A stretch of DNA of 49,902 nucleotides, taken from Candidatus Iainarchaeum sp. Its GTDB lineage: Archaea > Iainarchaeota > Iainarchaeia > JAGGVJ01. The translations under genes and the position numbers were made by a program. The notes beneath the pieces are model-generated. The model worked only from the letters and a program-made list of their open reading frames with translations, was not told the origin of the DNA and ran no database searches. Within the stretch, counting starts at the first letter, position 1, and every line of letters starts with the position of its first letter. The stretch is from positions 1 to 49,902 of the forward strand of contig JAGGVJ010000013.1 in the NCBI GenBank assembly GCA_021158055.1, written 5' to 3'. Shown piece by piece: positions 33,724 to 42,586 of the stretch.

Positions 33724-34287
33724 ATGTTTATGGACTCAAAAGCAGTTTCGCCGGTTATTTCCACGACAATGATGGTTCTTCTAATGGTGATAATTGTTGC
33801 TTCCATGTACTCGTGGTCAGGCGGCATCTTAAAGGAAATGCAGGACGCTGCAACCATCGGTCAGGCAAGGTCTTCGCTGACTTCAATGGATCTTGCGATA
33901 AAAGGAGTTGTAAGAAGCAACGTGGGTTCTGTCCGTGTTGTTGAAGGGACTTTGATTGAAGGGACTGATTTTGACGCGGCAAACAATTCAATCACTTACT
34001 CGCTTCTTTCACCCCAAAAGTTTTTCCCGCATATCGCATTGGCAGACAGTAACATGACGATAAACGACAACAGGTTTGGAGTAGTGCTTATAAGATTCAA
34101 TGAAAAAAGCAACATATACGTTGGTTCCATGCCCATGGGCGGAAGTTACCTTAATGTTATCCAAATAAAATACACCAATGTTGATCTGCAGCTGGGCGGA
34201 AGCTGGGCAACCCATTCGCAAAGACAGATCTTTAGAAAAACAGGTTACAGCGGAAACACAATAATCGTTGAAGGTGAAGCAAGTTGA
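33724..34287 (+). CDS. Archaeal type IV pilin-like protein
   Basis: A 187-residue protein with a class III signal: DSKAVSPVISTTMMVLLMVI at the N-terminus, the classic archaeal pilin A-V-S-P-V-I hydrophobic start. Cleavage by a prepilin peptidase after SKA is expected. The rest is a beta-rich extracellular domain (about 40-187). A TTGA overlap couples it to the next gene. It may be the major subunit of the filament, since it is the first and most canonical pilin of the operon. Confidence 0.82.
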   Translation: MFMDSKAVSPVISTTMMVLLMVIIVASMYSWSGGILKEMQDAATIGQARSSLTSMDLAIKGVVRSNVGSVRVVEGTLIEGTDFDAANNSITYSLLSPQKFFPHIALADSNMTINDNRFGVVLIRFNEKSNIYVGSMPMGGSYLNVIQIKYTNVDLQLGGSWATHSQRQIFRKTGYSGNTIIVEGEAS

Positions 34288-35390
34288 GCCAGACGTTTTC
34301 AATGATTTTGACTACGCTTATCGGTTTGGGTTTATTTATAAGTGTTTATGGCATGTTCACAGTTATCGGCGAAGATCTTTACAAGCCCTCAAGAGTAGTT
34401 TCTGCAAAAGAACTTTCAGATTACGTTTCCTCAACAATCCGGTTTGTTTTGTCGTCAATGAACGCCAATGACAGATACCTTGGAAAGCATTACTCAAACG
34501 CAAACCCGGTTCTGGCACCGAAAATAGCGTTTTATTGTTACACGAGTGATTGCAGCACTTTGAAAAGCCGTTTTGATGATGAAGACTTAAATTACACTTG
34601 TTTTAACGGTTTCGGAGTTGACAGTGCAGAAAACAGGCCGGTGCTGACGCCTTTAATAAATGACCTTTCAGGCTATGACGTGGTTGTTCTTGAAGACCCG
34701 TATATTTCCTTGACCACATTGACTACTGACAGCAAAGTGATTTCAGATGAACTTGACAATTTCCTGTCAGGCGGCGGATCTCTTATTGCTTCCGGACACG
34801 GCGACTACATTGAGAAATTCGGTTTCAGCTACACTGACGGGGGTTCAAACACAGGCGATCTGGAATGCACAGTTGAACTCCGTGAAAAAAATATGGCATT
34901 GTTTCCGGGAGTGATTGTGATTCCTTCAACAATACCTTTTGTGTCTTCAACTGCGACTATCGCGTCTTATAATTCTTTTTCAGGCGACTGCGTTTCCGGT
35001 GTTGAACACGCGGGAGGGGGAAAAGTATATTATTTTTCTGATTTCGTGACGAAAAACAATGTAGATCTTGAGGGGAGTGCTGCGTTGCTTTTGAAATCAT
35101 GGCATCCTCCGCTGCAGGGCAATGTTCCGAATATGGTTGTTTTTTTGCACCCGCCTTACAAGATAATGGATAGCCAGTATGTTGTTGAAGGTTCATGCGA
35201 TGATTCGGGAACAAGCTGGATTGTCATTCGCGATGCAAGAGAAAACGTGCTGTCAAGAACAAGAACAAGCGTGAACTGCGTTGATTCATTTTTGTCAGGG
35301 AAAGTTTTTGCATCAGAGGACACCGGGATTGGGTTTTACAGAAGCGGGAATTACCTGTACGTGGAAGTGGCAAACTATGAAAGAGAATGA
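34284..35390 (+). CDS. Pilus-operon membrane-anchored protein with GATase-like domain
   Basis: A 368-residue protein starting with TTG 34284 (TTGA overlap with the pilin, ribosome binding site GGTGA 7 nt before). One N-terminal membrane helix (residues 6-28) holds it at the surface. The stretch SGYDVVVLEDPYIS, then ELDNFLSGGGSLIASGHGDY, resembles the strand-turn-helix core of class I glutamine amidotransferase-like folds, but no catalytic Cys is obvious at the nucleophile elbow, so it is probably a binding domain. Several Cys pairs (YCYTSDC, CTV, DCVSG) suggest disulfides. No close family is named. Confidence 0.55.
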   Translation: MSQTFSMILTTLIGLGLFISVYGMFTVIGEDLYKPSRVVSAKELSDYVSSTIRFVLSSMNANDRYLGKHYSNANPVLAPKIAFYCYTSDCSTLKSRFDDEDLNYTCFNGFGVDSAENRPVLTPLINDLSGYDVVVLEDPYISLTTLTTDSKVISDELDNFLSGGGSLIASGHGDYIEKFGFSYTDGGSNTGDLECTVELREKNMALFPGVIVIPSTIPFVSSTATIASYNSFSGDCVSGVEHAGGGKVYYFSDFVTKNNVDLEGSAALLLKSWHPPLQGNVPNMVVFLHPPYKIMDSQYVVEGSCDDSGTSWIVIRDARENVLSRTRTSVNCVDSFLSGKVFASEDTGIGFYRSGNYLYVEVANYERE

Positions 35391-35916
35391 CTTTGCAGGA
35401 AAAACAAAAAAGCCAAGTGTTGTTGCAAGGGGTTTTTCAACGTTTACTCTTGACGGAATAGCTGCTCTTGCTATATCTATTACAGCTGTTGTGCTTATCG
35501 TTGTTTTTTTGCTTGGTTATGTGCCGACCAATACGGTCACTGAAAAAGTATACCTGCAGTCTTACGCGGATTTTGCTTCAAAGACCCTTGTCGAGTCGCC
35601 TGGTGTCCCTTCAAACTGGGAATCGTTAAGCAGTGTTTCAGTAATTGGCTTGGCAGATTGTTTGGCACCGCGGGTTTTTAGCACTTCAAAATCAAATGCG
35701 CTTGCTCTTTTAACGCAGCAGCAGGTGAAAGACGCAATGCAGGTCGGGGACCTGAATGTAAATTTGAGAATAACTGTTACAAACGATTCAAATGCTTCTT
35801 TCGTGCTTGTTGAAACGCCTTCAGACACGCCTCCAAAGTCAGCCCGCGAGTCCAATCGTTTCATGGTTAATTCCGGCAACGAGCTGATAAGGGTAAAAGT
35901 GCAGGTTTGGGGATGA
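35377..35916 (+). CDS. Pilin-like protein with class III-type N-terminus
   Basis: From ATG 35377, which overlaps the previous gene by 14 bp, the 179-residue product has a basic start (KTKKPSVVARG) then the hydrophobic segment FSTFTLDGIAALAISITAVV, resembling a prepilin G/F cleavage site with an acidic residue at about +7. The outer part has one Cys pair at most (DCLAP) and no recognised fold. Likely a minor pilin. Confidence 0.6.
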   Translation: MKENDFAGKTKKPSVVARGFSTFTLDGIAALAISITAVVLIVVFLLGYVPTNTVTEKVYLQSYADFASKTLVESPGVPSNWESLSSVSVIGLADCLAPRVFSTSKSNALALLTQQQVKDAMQVGDLNVNLRITVTNDSNASFVLVETPSDTPPKSARESNRFMVNSGNELIRVKVQVWG

Positions 35917-35999
35917 TTGGTAAATGAATATATTATTGAAATTGATAAAGGAATGCATCATTAAACTGCAGGCAGGTATTGCAAGAGGTCGATCCTGAT

Positions 36000-36515
36000 A
36001 TGGGTTTGCGTAACGGTCCTGATATGATTTCACGCAACGGTTCTGGCAGGGTTTCGCGTAACAGGGGTTTTATGATCACTGTTGAAGCCGTGCTTGCGAT
36101 GGTGATAATGTTTTCGTTTTTTTACATTGTTGCAGGCCAGTACAATTCGCAGACGTCAACCGAAGTCGGAGTGAAGTTCCTTGAGCATTACAACAACGAG
36201 ATACTTGACCTTGCACTGAACAACAGGCTTTTCCAGCAGGAGCTTGACGAGGACACCCCGGATTACAGCGCGTTTGAAGCGCACACGGGCTTAATGCTTC
36301 CCCCGGGAATCAGCTATCGTTTTTTTGTGGAAAAAGACAGCGTGAAAACATGCATAATGCCCGCCGGCTGCACTTCAGAAAACATCGACAGGAACTCAAC
36401 AGTCGTTACAGGTTCAAGGTATGCTTATGCCGTCAGTTTTTCCGATGGCCTTAATCCCCCGAAAAAGAGAGAGTATAAATTGAGTTCAGAAGTGTGGTTT
36501 GATTATGAATTGTGA
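36000..36515 (+). CDS. Pilin-like protein with RNRG-FMITVEA signal
   Basis: The preferred start is ATG 36000, preceded by GAGGTCGATC, giving 171 residues. The N-terminus has repeated short RNG units (LRNGP, SRNGS, SRNRG) and then a class III-like junction RG-FMITVEAVLAMVIMF. The Glu just after the cleavage site is typical for pilins. A beta-rich domain with a CIMPAGC loop follows. A minor pilin or assembly initiator is likely. TTG 35979 is an alternative start. Confidence 0.6.
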   Translation: MGLRNGPDMISRNGSGRVSRNRGFMITVEAVLAMVIMFSFFYIVAGQYNSQTSTEVGVKFLEHYNNEILDLALNNRLFQQELDEDTPDYSAFEAHTGLMLPPGISYRFFVEKDSVKTCIMPAGCTSENIDRNSTVVTGSRYAYAVSFSDGLNPPKKREYKLSSEVWFDYEL

Positions 36516-36643
36516 ATGCGGTCGTGAAGGTTGCAGTATCATTTATCAATTTGTTTATATGTGGAAATATTATTTCTTATGTTGTGTCATTGCAGGAAGT
36601 TGAAAAAAATTATGGGTTGCAAAGAGCCACAGGTGATCATGTC

Positions 36644-38473
36644 ATGAAAAAAATGAAAAAAGGGCAGTTTTACATTGCAATGGCTGTATTTGTTGTCATG
36701 ATAATCGCGGTATTTTTTACCCACCTGTATTCCCTGAATAGTCTCGGCTCAAAAAAAACCATGCAGCCGGCTCAACTCGGGGACGAGGTGGCAGTTTATT
36801 CAAATATAAAGTCGCAGGTTGCGTCCCTTATTGACAATTCGTTTATTGATGAAAACAGCTCTTACAACGCACCGGACCTGGCCGGGTTTTTCAGCGACCT
36901 GGAAACTGATTTTGCAAGGCGGGGCATTGATTTCAATTATTCCTACATGGTTGACTCAAATGCTTCATCGATTGTCAGTTCAAAGATAGCAACAAGGATT
37001 TCTTCAGACGATGTTTTTTTTCACGACGAGTTTTATCTTACCCAGGCAAAAACGAAGATAGAAACCATGATATTTGCAAGGTTTTCCGGAATGCAGTATT
37101 ATGTTGCAACTTTCAAGGAATCCAAAAACGACAGGTTCGTAATATACAATCCCACAGAAAAAGACGCTAACATCAGTATTGAGTTCAAGGACGTCACAGT
37201 TGAAAACACTCTTCCCCCAAAGACAACCTGGGAGCTTTTTGCAGATGATGGCCTGAATTACAGGGACGGTTCAAAGATTGAGATAACCGGTTTTGCACTC
37301 GTGTACTTTTCACGTGAAAACGGGACGGCGGCCCCGCCAATGGACATAAGCACCACAAATTACATTGCTTTTGCTTCAAGCGGCGAATCTGACAGGCTTT
37401 ATATATTCAACCCGTCACGCACACAAGACGCCAATGCCACCATTAATTTTTGCGATGACGGTTCCTGCATCACCCAGAACATATCAATCGGCAAGTTTGA
37501 AACAGAAGAAGTGGATGTTCCAAGCATCGGGGGAGTGGAGATTATATCTGATATAGGGCTTTCTGTAATGTACGGCATTCTTTCAGGTGACGGGGTGGGG
37601 ATTGACAGTGCTGTTTTTGAACCGCAGACTGAATATTTTGCACCATACAGCAAGGTAGGAAGAGCAGTAAAATTAAGGTATTATAATCCAAGTGATACCC
37701 AAAGCGCGACTGTGAACATTTATTACAACGGGAGTTCAACCGCGAAAGTATTGAATCTCGGCCCGAATGATTTCGGATATCCCTCCACCCCGCCGGGTGC
37801 GAAAGGGGGTGCCCACATAGTTTCAGATGAGCCGATATTTGTGACTGCAAGGACAGCGGGGGAATCGGAAGCGGCTTGGTTGCAATGGTTTTTGAAGTCA
37901 GAGTACTGGTTTCCAAAGTTTGAGGACAGCAACGATGCATTGATGTTCTATAACCCCAACAATTCAGATGTGACTGTGAATGTTTTGTTTGACGATCCGC
38001 TTGCAACCGACTGGGTATATGAACTGGAAGCTTACGAATTTAAGGAACTTGGAGCTGACGGAAACTATTTCGGACCCGGCTCTATCACTTCAAGCGAAGA
38101 TCTGGTCGTGTTCCAGTATTCGGGAGGGGTTGGGGTTGGAAAGGGGCTTCAGGTGCCTATAGTCTGGCTTCCGTCACTTGCTGATATGTGCGACACGTGG
38201 ATAATGCGCTACGACATAAAACTGACGAACATGGTTACCGGGGCAGGTCTTGACGATGCCTGGATGGCTGTTGAGTTCATTGACGGCGAAACTGTCATCC
38301 ACACATCCACCACAGGAAACGGGGAAATCGTGGACATTGGAGACGGCCTTTACTCCAAGCTGCAATGGGTATGCATGCCGTCCAATAACCCAATAGATAT
38401 CAGGGTATTTGCATCTCTTCCGGGTCACGTTGACATATACAACCTGCAGGAAGGAGTAATTCCTTCTGAGTAA
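36644..38473 (+). CDS. Large pilin-like surface protein with Asn-Pro repeat modules
   Basis: ATG 36644 lies 6 nt after a near-perfect ribosome binding site AGGTGATC, so the 609-residue form is preferred over the open frame from 36512. The N-terminus KKMKKGQFYIAMAVFVVM is a class III-like signal. The outer part has at least four modules of about 80-110 residues, each starting with a strand and an Asn-Pro turn (VIYNPTEKDANISIEF, YIFNPSRTQDANATINF, YYNPSDTQSATVNIYY, FYNPNNSDVTVNVLF) followed by a beta hairpin. A Cys-containing C-terminal beta domain (CDTWIMRYDIKLTNMV) ends it. Likely the adhesive tip or sheath protein of the pilus. Confidence 0.7.
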   Translation: MKKMKKGQFYIAMAVFVVMIIAVFFTHLYSLNSLGSKKTMQPAQLGDEVAVYSNIKSQVASLIDNSFIDENSSYNAPDLAGFFSDLETDFARRGIDFNYSYMVDSNASSIVSSKIATRISSDDVFFHDEFYLTQAKTKIETMIFARFSGMQYYVATFKESKNDRFVIYNPTEKDANISIEFKDVTVENTLPPKTTWELFADDGLNYRDGSKIEITGFALVYFSRENGTAAPPMDISTTNYIAFASSGESDRLYIFNPSRTQDANATINFCDDGSCITQNISIGKFETEEVDVPSIGGVEIISDIGLSVMYGILSGDGVGIDSAVFEPQTEYFAPYSKVGRAVKLRYYNPSDTQSATVNIYYNGSSTAKVLNLGPNDFGYPSTPPGAKGGAHIVSDEPIFVTARTAGESEAAWLQWFLKSEYWFPKFEDSNDALMFYNPNNSDVTVNVLFDDPLATDWVYELEAYEFKELGADGNYFGPGSITSSEDLVVFQYSGGVGVGKGLQVPIVWLPSLADMCDTWIMRYDIKLTNMVTGAGLDDAWMAVEFIDGETVIHTSTTGNGEIVDIGDGLYSKLQWVCMPSNNPIDIRVFASLPGHVDIYNLQEGVIPSE

Positions 38474-38996
38474 GCAGTAGTGTAGTTGCTTGTGCGGTAA
38501 AGGCCTGCTTGTTTTGGGGTGTTTCCGGTTTTTTGAGTTGAGTTGTTCAATAATTCAATCAATATTTTTAGTTTAAAAGATAAACTGTTTTATAAGGTCT
38601 GTTTAAAGGCAGTTTTTGATTGAAATGTTGTTGTATTTTTGTTTTTTGGGTGTATTTTTGTTTTGAATGCCTGATTGCAGAGTATTCTTGTTTTGAACGC
38701 GTAAAACGTGCATTATGTTCCAAAAATGTGTTAAATAAGTAATTTTGTCTGCTTTAACAGGGAAAGTTAATGTGATATTGTGTGGAACATCCGAAGTGAT
38801 GATTATATTTTATTAAACTCAAAACATCTGAAGAATTTGAACCTGAACCGGATAAAAAAAGAAAACCTTTAAATATCACCCATTGGTTTTAAAATATATG
38901 TGGGAAAACTGAATTCAATCGTTTAAGTTGATTGGATTTAAAATCCTGCCCGAAAGATATAATAAAAAAGAAAAAAAGAGGTTTGGAGGTAGTTGT
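38474..38996 (+). other. Long intergenic region with the ftsZ promoter
   Basis: The 523-bp gap has no supported ORF or RNA gene. The 5' half contains repeated TTTTTGTTTTG-type stretches (38633-38665, 38686-38696). Box A candidates CTTTAAATAT (38867-38876) and TTTTAAAATATAT (about 38888) precede ftsZ by 100-130 nt, so the ftsZ mRNA would have a leader of roughly 75-100 nt, long for this genome. Confidence 0.5.
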
Positions 38997-40190
38997 ATGC
39001 TTGGTTTGGTTGAAGAAGTTACAAACACACAGGTTGATTCGGGTAGGGGGGAAGAAGACACATCTGTGAAAGATTCAGTGAAGATAATGGTTGTTGGCTG
39101 TGGGGGCGCAGGAAATAACACCGTATCCCGTTTGACGAAAATGGGGATAGACAGTGCTGAAACAATAGTCATGAATACTGATGCACAGCATTTGGGCATA
39201 ACTGAAGCAGACAAAAAACTGCTTATCGGAAAAACAATTACTCAGGGAATGGGTGCAGGCGGATACCCGGAAATCGGTCGAAAATGCGCTGAAATGGACA
39301 GACAGGTCATAAAAGAAGCTCTTGAGGGCTGCGAACTTTTGTTCCTGACTGCCGGAATGGGCGGCGGAACAGGAACCGGAAGCGCACCGGTCGTTGCACA
39401 GGTTGCAAAAGAAATGGGTGCGATAGTGGTTTCAGTTGTCACTTACCCGTTCAAGCTCGAGCGCGCAAGACTTAAAAAAGCGGATGAAGGCCTGCGGGAA
39501 CTCGCAAAGGTTTCAGATACGGTCATCATACTTGACAACAACAAGCTGGTTGAATATGTCCCAAACCTCCCTATGCAACAGGCATTTCTTGTCGCAGACG
39601 AGATAGTTTCAAAGGCGATAAAAGGAATCACGGATACTATCATGTACCCGAGCCTTGTAAACATTGACTTTGCAGACATCCGCGCAATAATGCAAAACGG
39701 CGGAGTTGCGACAATCGGCCTTGGAGAAGCAAAAGGAGCAAAACGCGTTGAAGAAGTCGTTGAAAAAACACTGTCACAGCCGCTGCTTGATGTTGACTAC
39801 CGCGGAGGGACTGGTTGCTTACTGCATATAACCGGCGGAGACGACTTGGCACTCGGGGAAATAACCGAGATTGGCGAGTCAATAACTCTTGAGCTTAAAG
39901 ACGACGCTTCAGTCATCTGGGGCGCAAGGGAAGATCCGAGCATGCACGGCGGAGTAAGAGTCACTGCGATTATCATGGGTGTAAAGTCGCCTCAGATAAT
40001 GGGCAGGAGCATTTTTACAGAAGCGGATGAAACAGTTGCCGTACCGGCTGTGAGTGAGTCGGTTCTCAGAAGGCGCCGCGTCATGAACGGTGAAGAGCCT
40101 GCAATAAGAACAGTTTCCAGGCCAAGAATAAACGGCACTTCGCCTTCAATGCAGGTAACTTCTGAAATAGACGTGGAGTATATCCTCTAA
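38997..40190 (+). CDS. ftsZ: Cell division GTPase FtsZ
   Basis: Tubulin-like GTPase that forms the division ring. The 397-residue protein has [13 protein letters not shown], the tubulin signature [10 protein letters not shown] at about 121-130, [17 protein letters not shown], and a T7-loop region [11 protein letters not shown]. It ends in an acidic peptide, SEIDVEYIL, which may be the partner-binding tail. ATG 38997 is preceded by GGAGGT at 38985-38990. A small inverted repeat (ATATCC TCTAAA GGATAT, 40180-40197) covers the stop codon. It leads an operon-like run with a PRC-barrel protein, a histone and a phosphatase. Confidence 0.96.
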   Translation: MLGLVEEVTNTQVDSGRGEEDTSVKDSVKIMVVGCGGAGNNTVSRLTKMGIDSAETIVMNTDAQHLGITEADKKLLIGKTITQGMGAGGYPEIGRKCAEMDRQVIKEALEGCELLFLTAGMGGGTGTGSAPVVAQVAKEMGAIVVSVVTYPFKLERARLKKADEGLRELAKVSDTVIILDNNKLVEYVPNLPMQQAFLVADEIVSKAIKGITDTIMYPSLVNIDFADIRAIMQNGGVATIGLGEAKGAKRVEEVVEKTLSQPLLDVDYRGGTGCLLHITGGDDLALGEITEIGESITLELKDDASVIWGAREDPSMHGGVRVTAIIMGVKSPQIMGRSIFTEADETVAVPAVSESVLRRRRVMNGEEPAIRTVSRPRINGTSPSMQVTSEIDVEYIL

Positions 40191-40236
40191 AGGATATTTC
40201 CGGCTTTTGGAAGTCTGGAAAAAACAGGTGAAATTC

Positions 40237-40470
40237 ATGAAGTTGAGTGAATACTACGGAAAAAAAATTTACGACACCAGAGGCAAGTTGCGGGGAGCAA
40301 TTCACGAGGTGGTTCTCGACATGGAGTCAGGGACCATTTCAAGCATTGCACTTGATCGCATAACCAATCTTGCCAAAGTGGGAACTAAGACAGAAGCTAA
40401 AAAGAAGCTTATTTCATACGGCAAAGTACGCAGCGCAGATGAAATTGTTTTGGTTGATATGGAAGAATAG
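40237..40470 (+). CDS. PRC-barrel protein, candidate CdpB-like division factor
   Basis: A 77-residue single PRC barrel: MKLSEYYGKKIYDTRGKLRG, then GAIHEVVLDMESGTISSIAL. ATG 40237 follows AGGTGA. PRC-barrel proteins CdpB act with FtsZ and SepF in archaeal division, and the position 46 bp after ftsZ and 11 bp before the histone gene suggests the same role here. PRC barrels also occur in RNA-related proteins, so this is an inference from context. Confidence 0.75.
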   Translation: MKLSEYYGKKIYDTRGKLRGAIHEVVLDMESGTISSIALDRITNLAKVGTKTEAKKKLISYGKVRSADEIVLVDMEE

Positions 40471-40481
40471 GAGGGGGTTTT

Positions 40482-40712
40482 TTGTCCGAAATTGCGCGTC
40501 ATACTATTTCCCGAGTAATGAAAAATTTCGGGGCCGAAAGAGTCAGTGAAACCGCGGCCGATGAAATGGCGGGACTGACTGAATCATACATAAGAAGAAT
40601 TACTGAAACAGCTTCCAAGATAGCAAAACACTCCGGAAGGGTGACTGTCAAGAAAAAAGATATTGAACTGGCTGTCGATGAGCTTCACGTTGGCGTGGGG
40701 CTCTCAAGGTAA
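40482..40712 (+). CDS. Archaeal histone
   Basis: A 76-residue histone-fold protein of the HMf type: three helices without extended tails, with the loop residues AKHSGRVTVKKKDIELAVDEL. Compact and DNA-binding, it packages the chromosome. TTG start at 40482 is supported by GGAGGGGG 4 nt upstream. An N-terminal SEIARHTISRVMKNFGAERVS replaces the common PIAPxxRI start. It is co-directional with ftsZ and the PRC gene. Confidence 0.93.
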   Translation: MSEIARHTISRVMKNFGAERVSETAADEMAGLTESYIRRITETASKIAKHSGRVTVKKKDIELAVDELHVGVGLSR

Positions 40713-40733
40713 TTCTTGTTTAAAGGTGGCTTT

Positions 40734-41267
40734 ATGCCGGATATTTTAAACAGTTGCCTTTATGCTTTTTTTTATTTAATAGGGCTTTTGGGAGAGCCGA
40801 TTATCTGGGTTTTTATTGGGCTCATTGAGCTTGTTGTTTTTTTGAGTGTAAAAAAAGAGTTCAGGGATAAACTGAAGATAATTTCGCTTGAATTATTTTC
40901 TGCCATCTTTGTCTCGACAGCAATAGTTTCAGCGCTTAAACTTTTTTTCAGAATTCCGCGGCCTTGCTTTGGGCAGGCGTTTTGTCCCCTGGATTTTTCT
41001 TTCCCAAGCGGGCACGCGGGCGCTGCTTTTGCAGTTTTTGTTTTTCTGGCCCTGAACACAAAAAACAATTTTTACAGGGCGGGTTTGATTTTTTCAGCAG
41101 TGATCGTTACTTATTCCAGGGTTTACATAGGCGTCCACACGTGGGTTGATGTTTTTGCAGGCGCGTTCATAGGAGTGATTGTCGGAGTCGTGATCAGCTT
41201 TGTTGTAAGCTCGCACAGCAGCGCGAAAAAGTCAGCTTTGTTTGAGATGCTTAAAATCCGCAGGTGA
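40734..41267 (+). CDS. PAP2 superfamily membrane phosphatase
   Basis: A 177-residue integral membrane phosphatase with the three PAP2 motifs: KLFFRIPRPC, PSGHAG, and SRVYIGVHTWVDV. About five helices. Substrates in related proteins are lipid phosphates such as polyprenyl diphosphate; the exact one here is unknown. ATG 40734 follows AAAGGTGG. It ends the ftsZ cluster; its stop lies inside a 22-bp tandem repeat. Confidence 0.9.
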   Translation: MPDILNSCLYAFFYLIGLLGEPIIWVFIGLIELVVFLSVKKEFRDKLKIISLELFSAIFVSTAIVSALKLFFRIPRPCFGQAFCPLDFSFPSGHAGAAFAVFVFLALNTKNNFYRAGLIFSAVIVTYSRVYIGVHTWVDVFAGAFIGVIVGVVISFVVSSHSSAKKSALFEMLKIRR

Positions 41268-41325
41268 CTTAAGGCAGCAATGCAGGTAAGTTAAGGTAGC
41301 ATTGCGGGCAGGAATGCAGCAATTC
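41260..41325 (+). repeat. 22-bp tandem repeat across PAP2 stop
   Basis: Units at 41260-41281 (core GCAGGTGACTTAAGGCAGCA) and 41282-41303 (core GCAGGTAAGTTAAGGTAGCA) match at most positions; a third, more diverged unit fills 41304-41325. The first unit includes the TGA stop codon. Confidence 0.7.
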
Positions 41326-41372
41326 AGGCAACATTGCACCTTTAAGCAGAACTGGTTTCTTTCACTTGTTTG

Positions 41373-42392
41373 CTATTTGCTGATTTTTTCAAGCGGGCTC
41401 AGCACACCTTGATTTGATTCAAAGTGTTTTCTGACCGGCTCAAGCATTTCAACCAGGTAGTCTGCAACAGAGGTTTTCAGGTCCATCGGGTGAAGGTCTT
41501 TTGACTCAAACGCTTTGCCGAGCTCTTCAATTGAAGCAAACGATACGTTTCCCCCGAATTTTTCAGGGCGTTTTACATCGAATTCCCGCTTTGATTCCTT
41601 CAAGAAGTCAAACACCAAAAGGTCTGTCCATTGGATAACCGGGTTGCCTTGAGTTTGCCCTGCAGGGCAAAAAGCGTCTGAAATTTTTTTCCTGATGACC
41701 TCTGGAGAGTCGTGAAGCATGATGTTTGTTTCAGGCTTGCTTGAAGACATCTTTCCAGTTGAAGTCAGGCCCATCAGGAGAGGGGTGTGAAACGCAACAA
41801 ACGAATAACCCTGCCTTGCAAGCATTTCACGCGCAAGCATGTGAATTTTTCTCTGTTCCATTCCGCCCATTGCAATGTCAACCCCAAGCGATTTGATGTC
41901 ATAGGCCTGCATTAGCGGGTAGACCATCTGGGACACCATTGCATTGTCAATGTCACGGGCTATTTCCTGCATGCTCCTCATCGCCCTGTTGACTGTTGTT
42001 TCAAGGCCAAGGCTCAACACGTTTTTTATGTAGTCCGGTTTGAGCTGGTAGTCTGTTCCGACCACAAAATCTGTTTTTTCCCTGTCAAGTCCCGCGGCAA
42101 TTGCGGTTTCCCGCCAGTAATCAACCATTTCTGCAATCCATTCCTCGTCTCCTTTCCTGTTCAGCCAGGTGTGAAGGTCTGCAAGCAAAAATTTTATCTT
42201 GAAACCGATTTTTTGCATCTGCTTAAGTTTCTGGATAGTGTAATAGTGACCGATGTGAACAGGACCGGAAACCTCGTACCCGGTGTAGACGACTGGATTT
42301 TTGTTTTTTTCAAGAAGCGCTTTTAACTCGTCAAGAGTCACGACTTCTTCGACTCCGCTTGTGGCAATTTCTATTTTTTCTTTCACACCCAT
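41373..42392 (-). CDS. tyrS: Tyrosyl-tRNA synthetase, archaeal type
   Basis: Class I synthetase of 339 residues. HIGH at 46-49 and KMSSSK at 214-219 are perfect. The segment YPLMQAYDIKSLGVDIAMGG followed by MEQRKIHMLARE matches the archaeal TyrRS active site, with Asp where Tyr-recognition is made, and the C-terminal KRPEKFGGNV and LHPMDLKTSVADYL are also typical. There is no C-terminal S4 domain, as expected in archaea. It is convergent with the PAP2 gene and divergent from the glucosidase gene. Confidence 0.93.
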   Translation of the reverse strand: MGVKEKIEIATSGVEEVVTLDELKALLEKNKNPVVYTGYEVSGPVHIGHYYTIQKLKQMQKIGFKIKFLLADLHTWLNRKGDEEWIAEMVDYWRETAIAAGLDREKTDFVVGTDYQLKPDYIKNVLSLGLETTVNRAMRSMQEIARDIDNAMVSQMVYPLMQAYDIKSLGVDIAMGGMEQRKIHMLAREMLARQGYSFVAFHTPLLMGLTSTGKMSSSKPETNIMLHDSPEVIRKKISDAFCPAGQTQGNPVIQWTDLLVFDFLKESKREFDVKRPEKFGGNVSFASIEELGKAFESKDLHPMDLKTSVADYLVEMLEPVRKHFESNQGVLSPLEKISK

Positions 42393-42542
42393 GGTTTCAC
42401 CTTTTTACCTGCAGGATAAAAGGTTGCAGGAAGTTAATAACTTTTTTGAGGGTGTTGGTTTTTTTGATTTGGAATTTGCGACGGGTAATTATGGCAAGCA
42501 ATATGCTGACAATTACATGTCTTGTTCCCGGCAAATTGCCAA

Positions 42543-42553
42543 CCTATAAATAA
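42543..42553 (+). promoter_or_regulatory. Box A of the glucosidase gene
   Basis: CCTATAAATAA precedes ATG 42587 by about 40 nt. This predicts a leader of about 13 nt that carries the AGGTG ribosome binding site just before the gene. Confidence 0.5.
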
Positions 42554-42586
42554 TCACTTTCATTTATGAATTTGTAGGTGCAAAAC

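Noticed and set aside
36512-36643. N-terminal extension of the large pilin-like gene overlapping the previous gene by ATGA-like spacing
   Set aside because: The extension is not pilin-like, while ATG 36644 has a near-perfect AGGTGATC site and a class III signal right after it.
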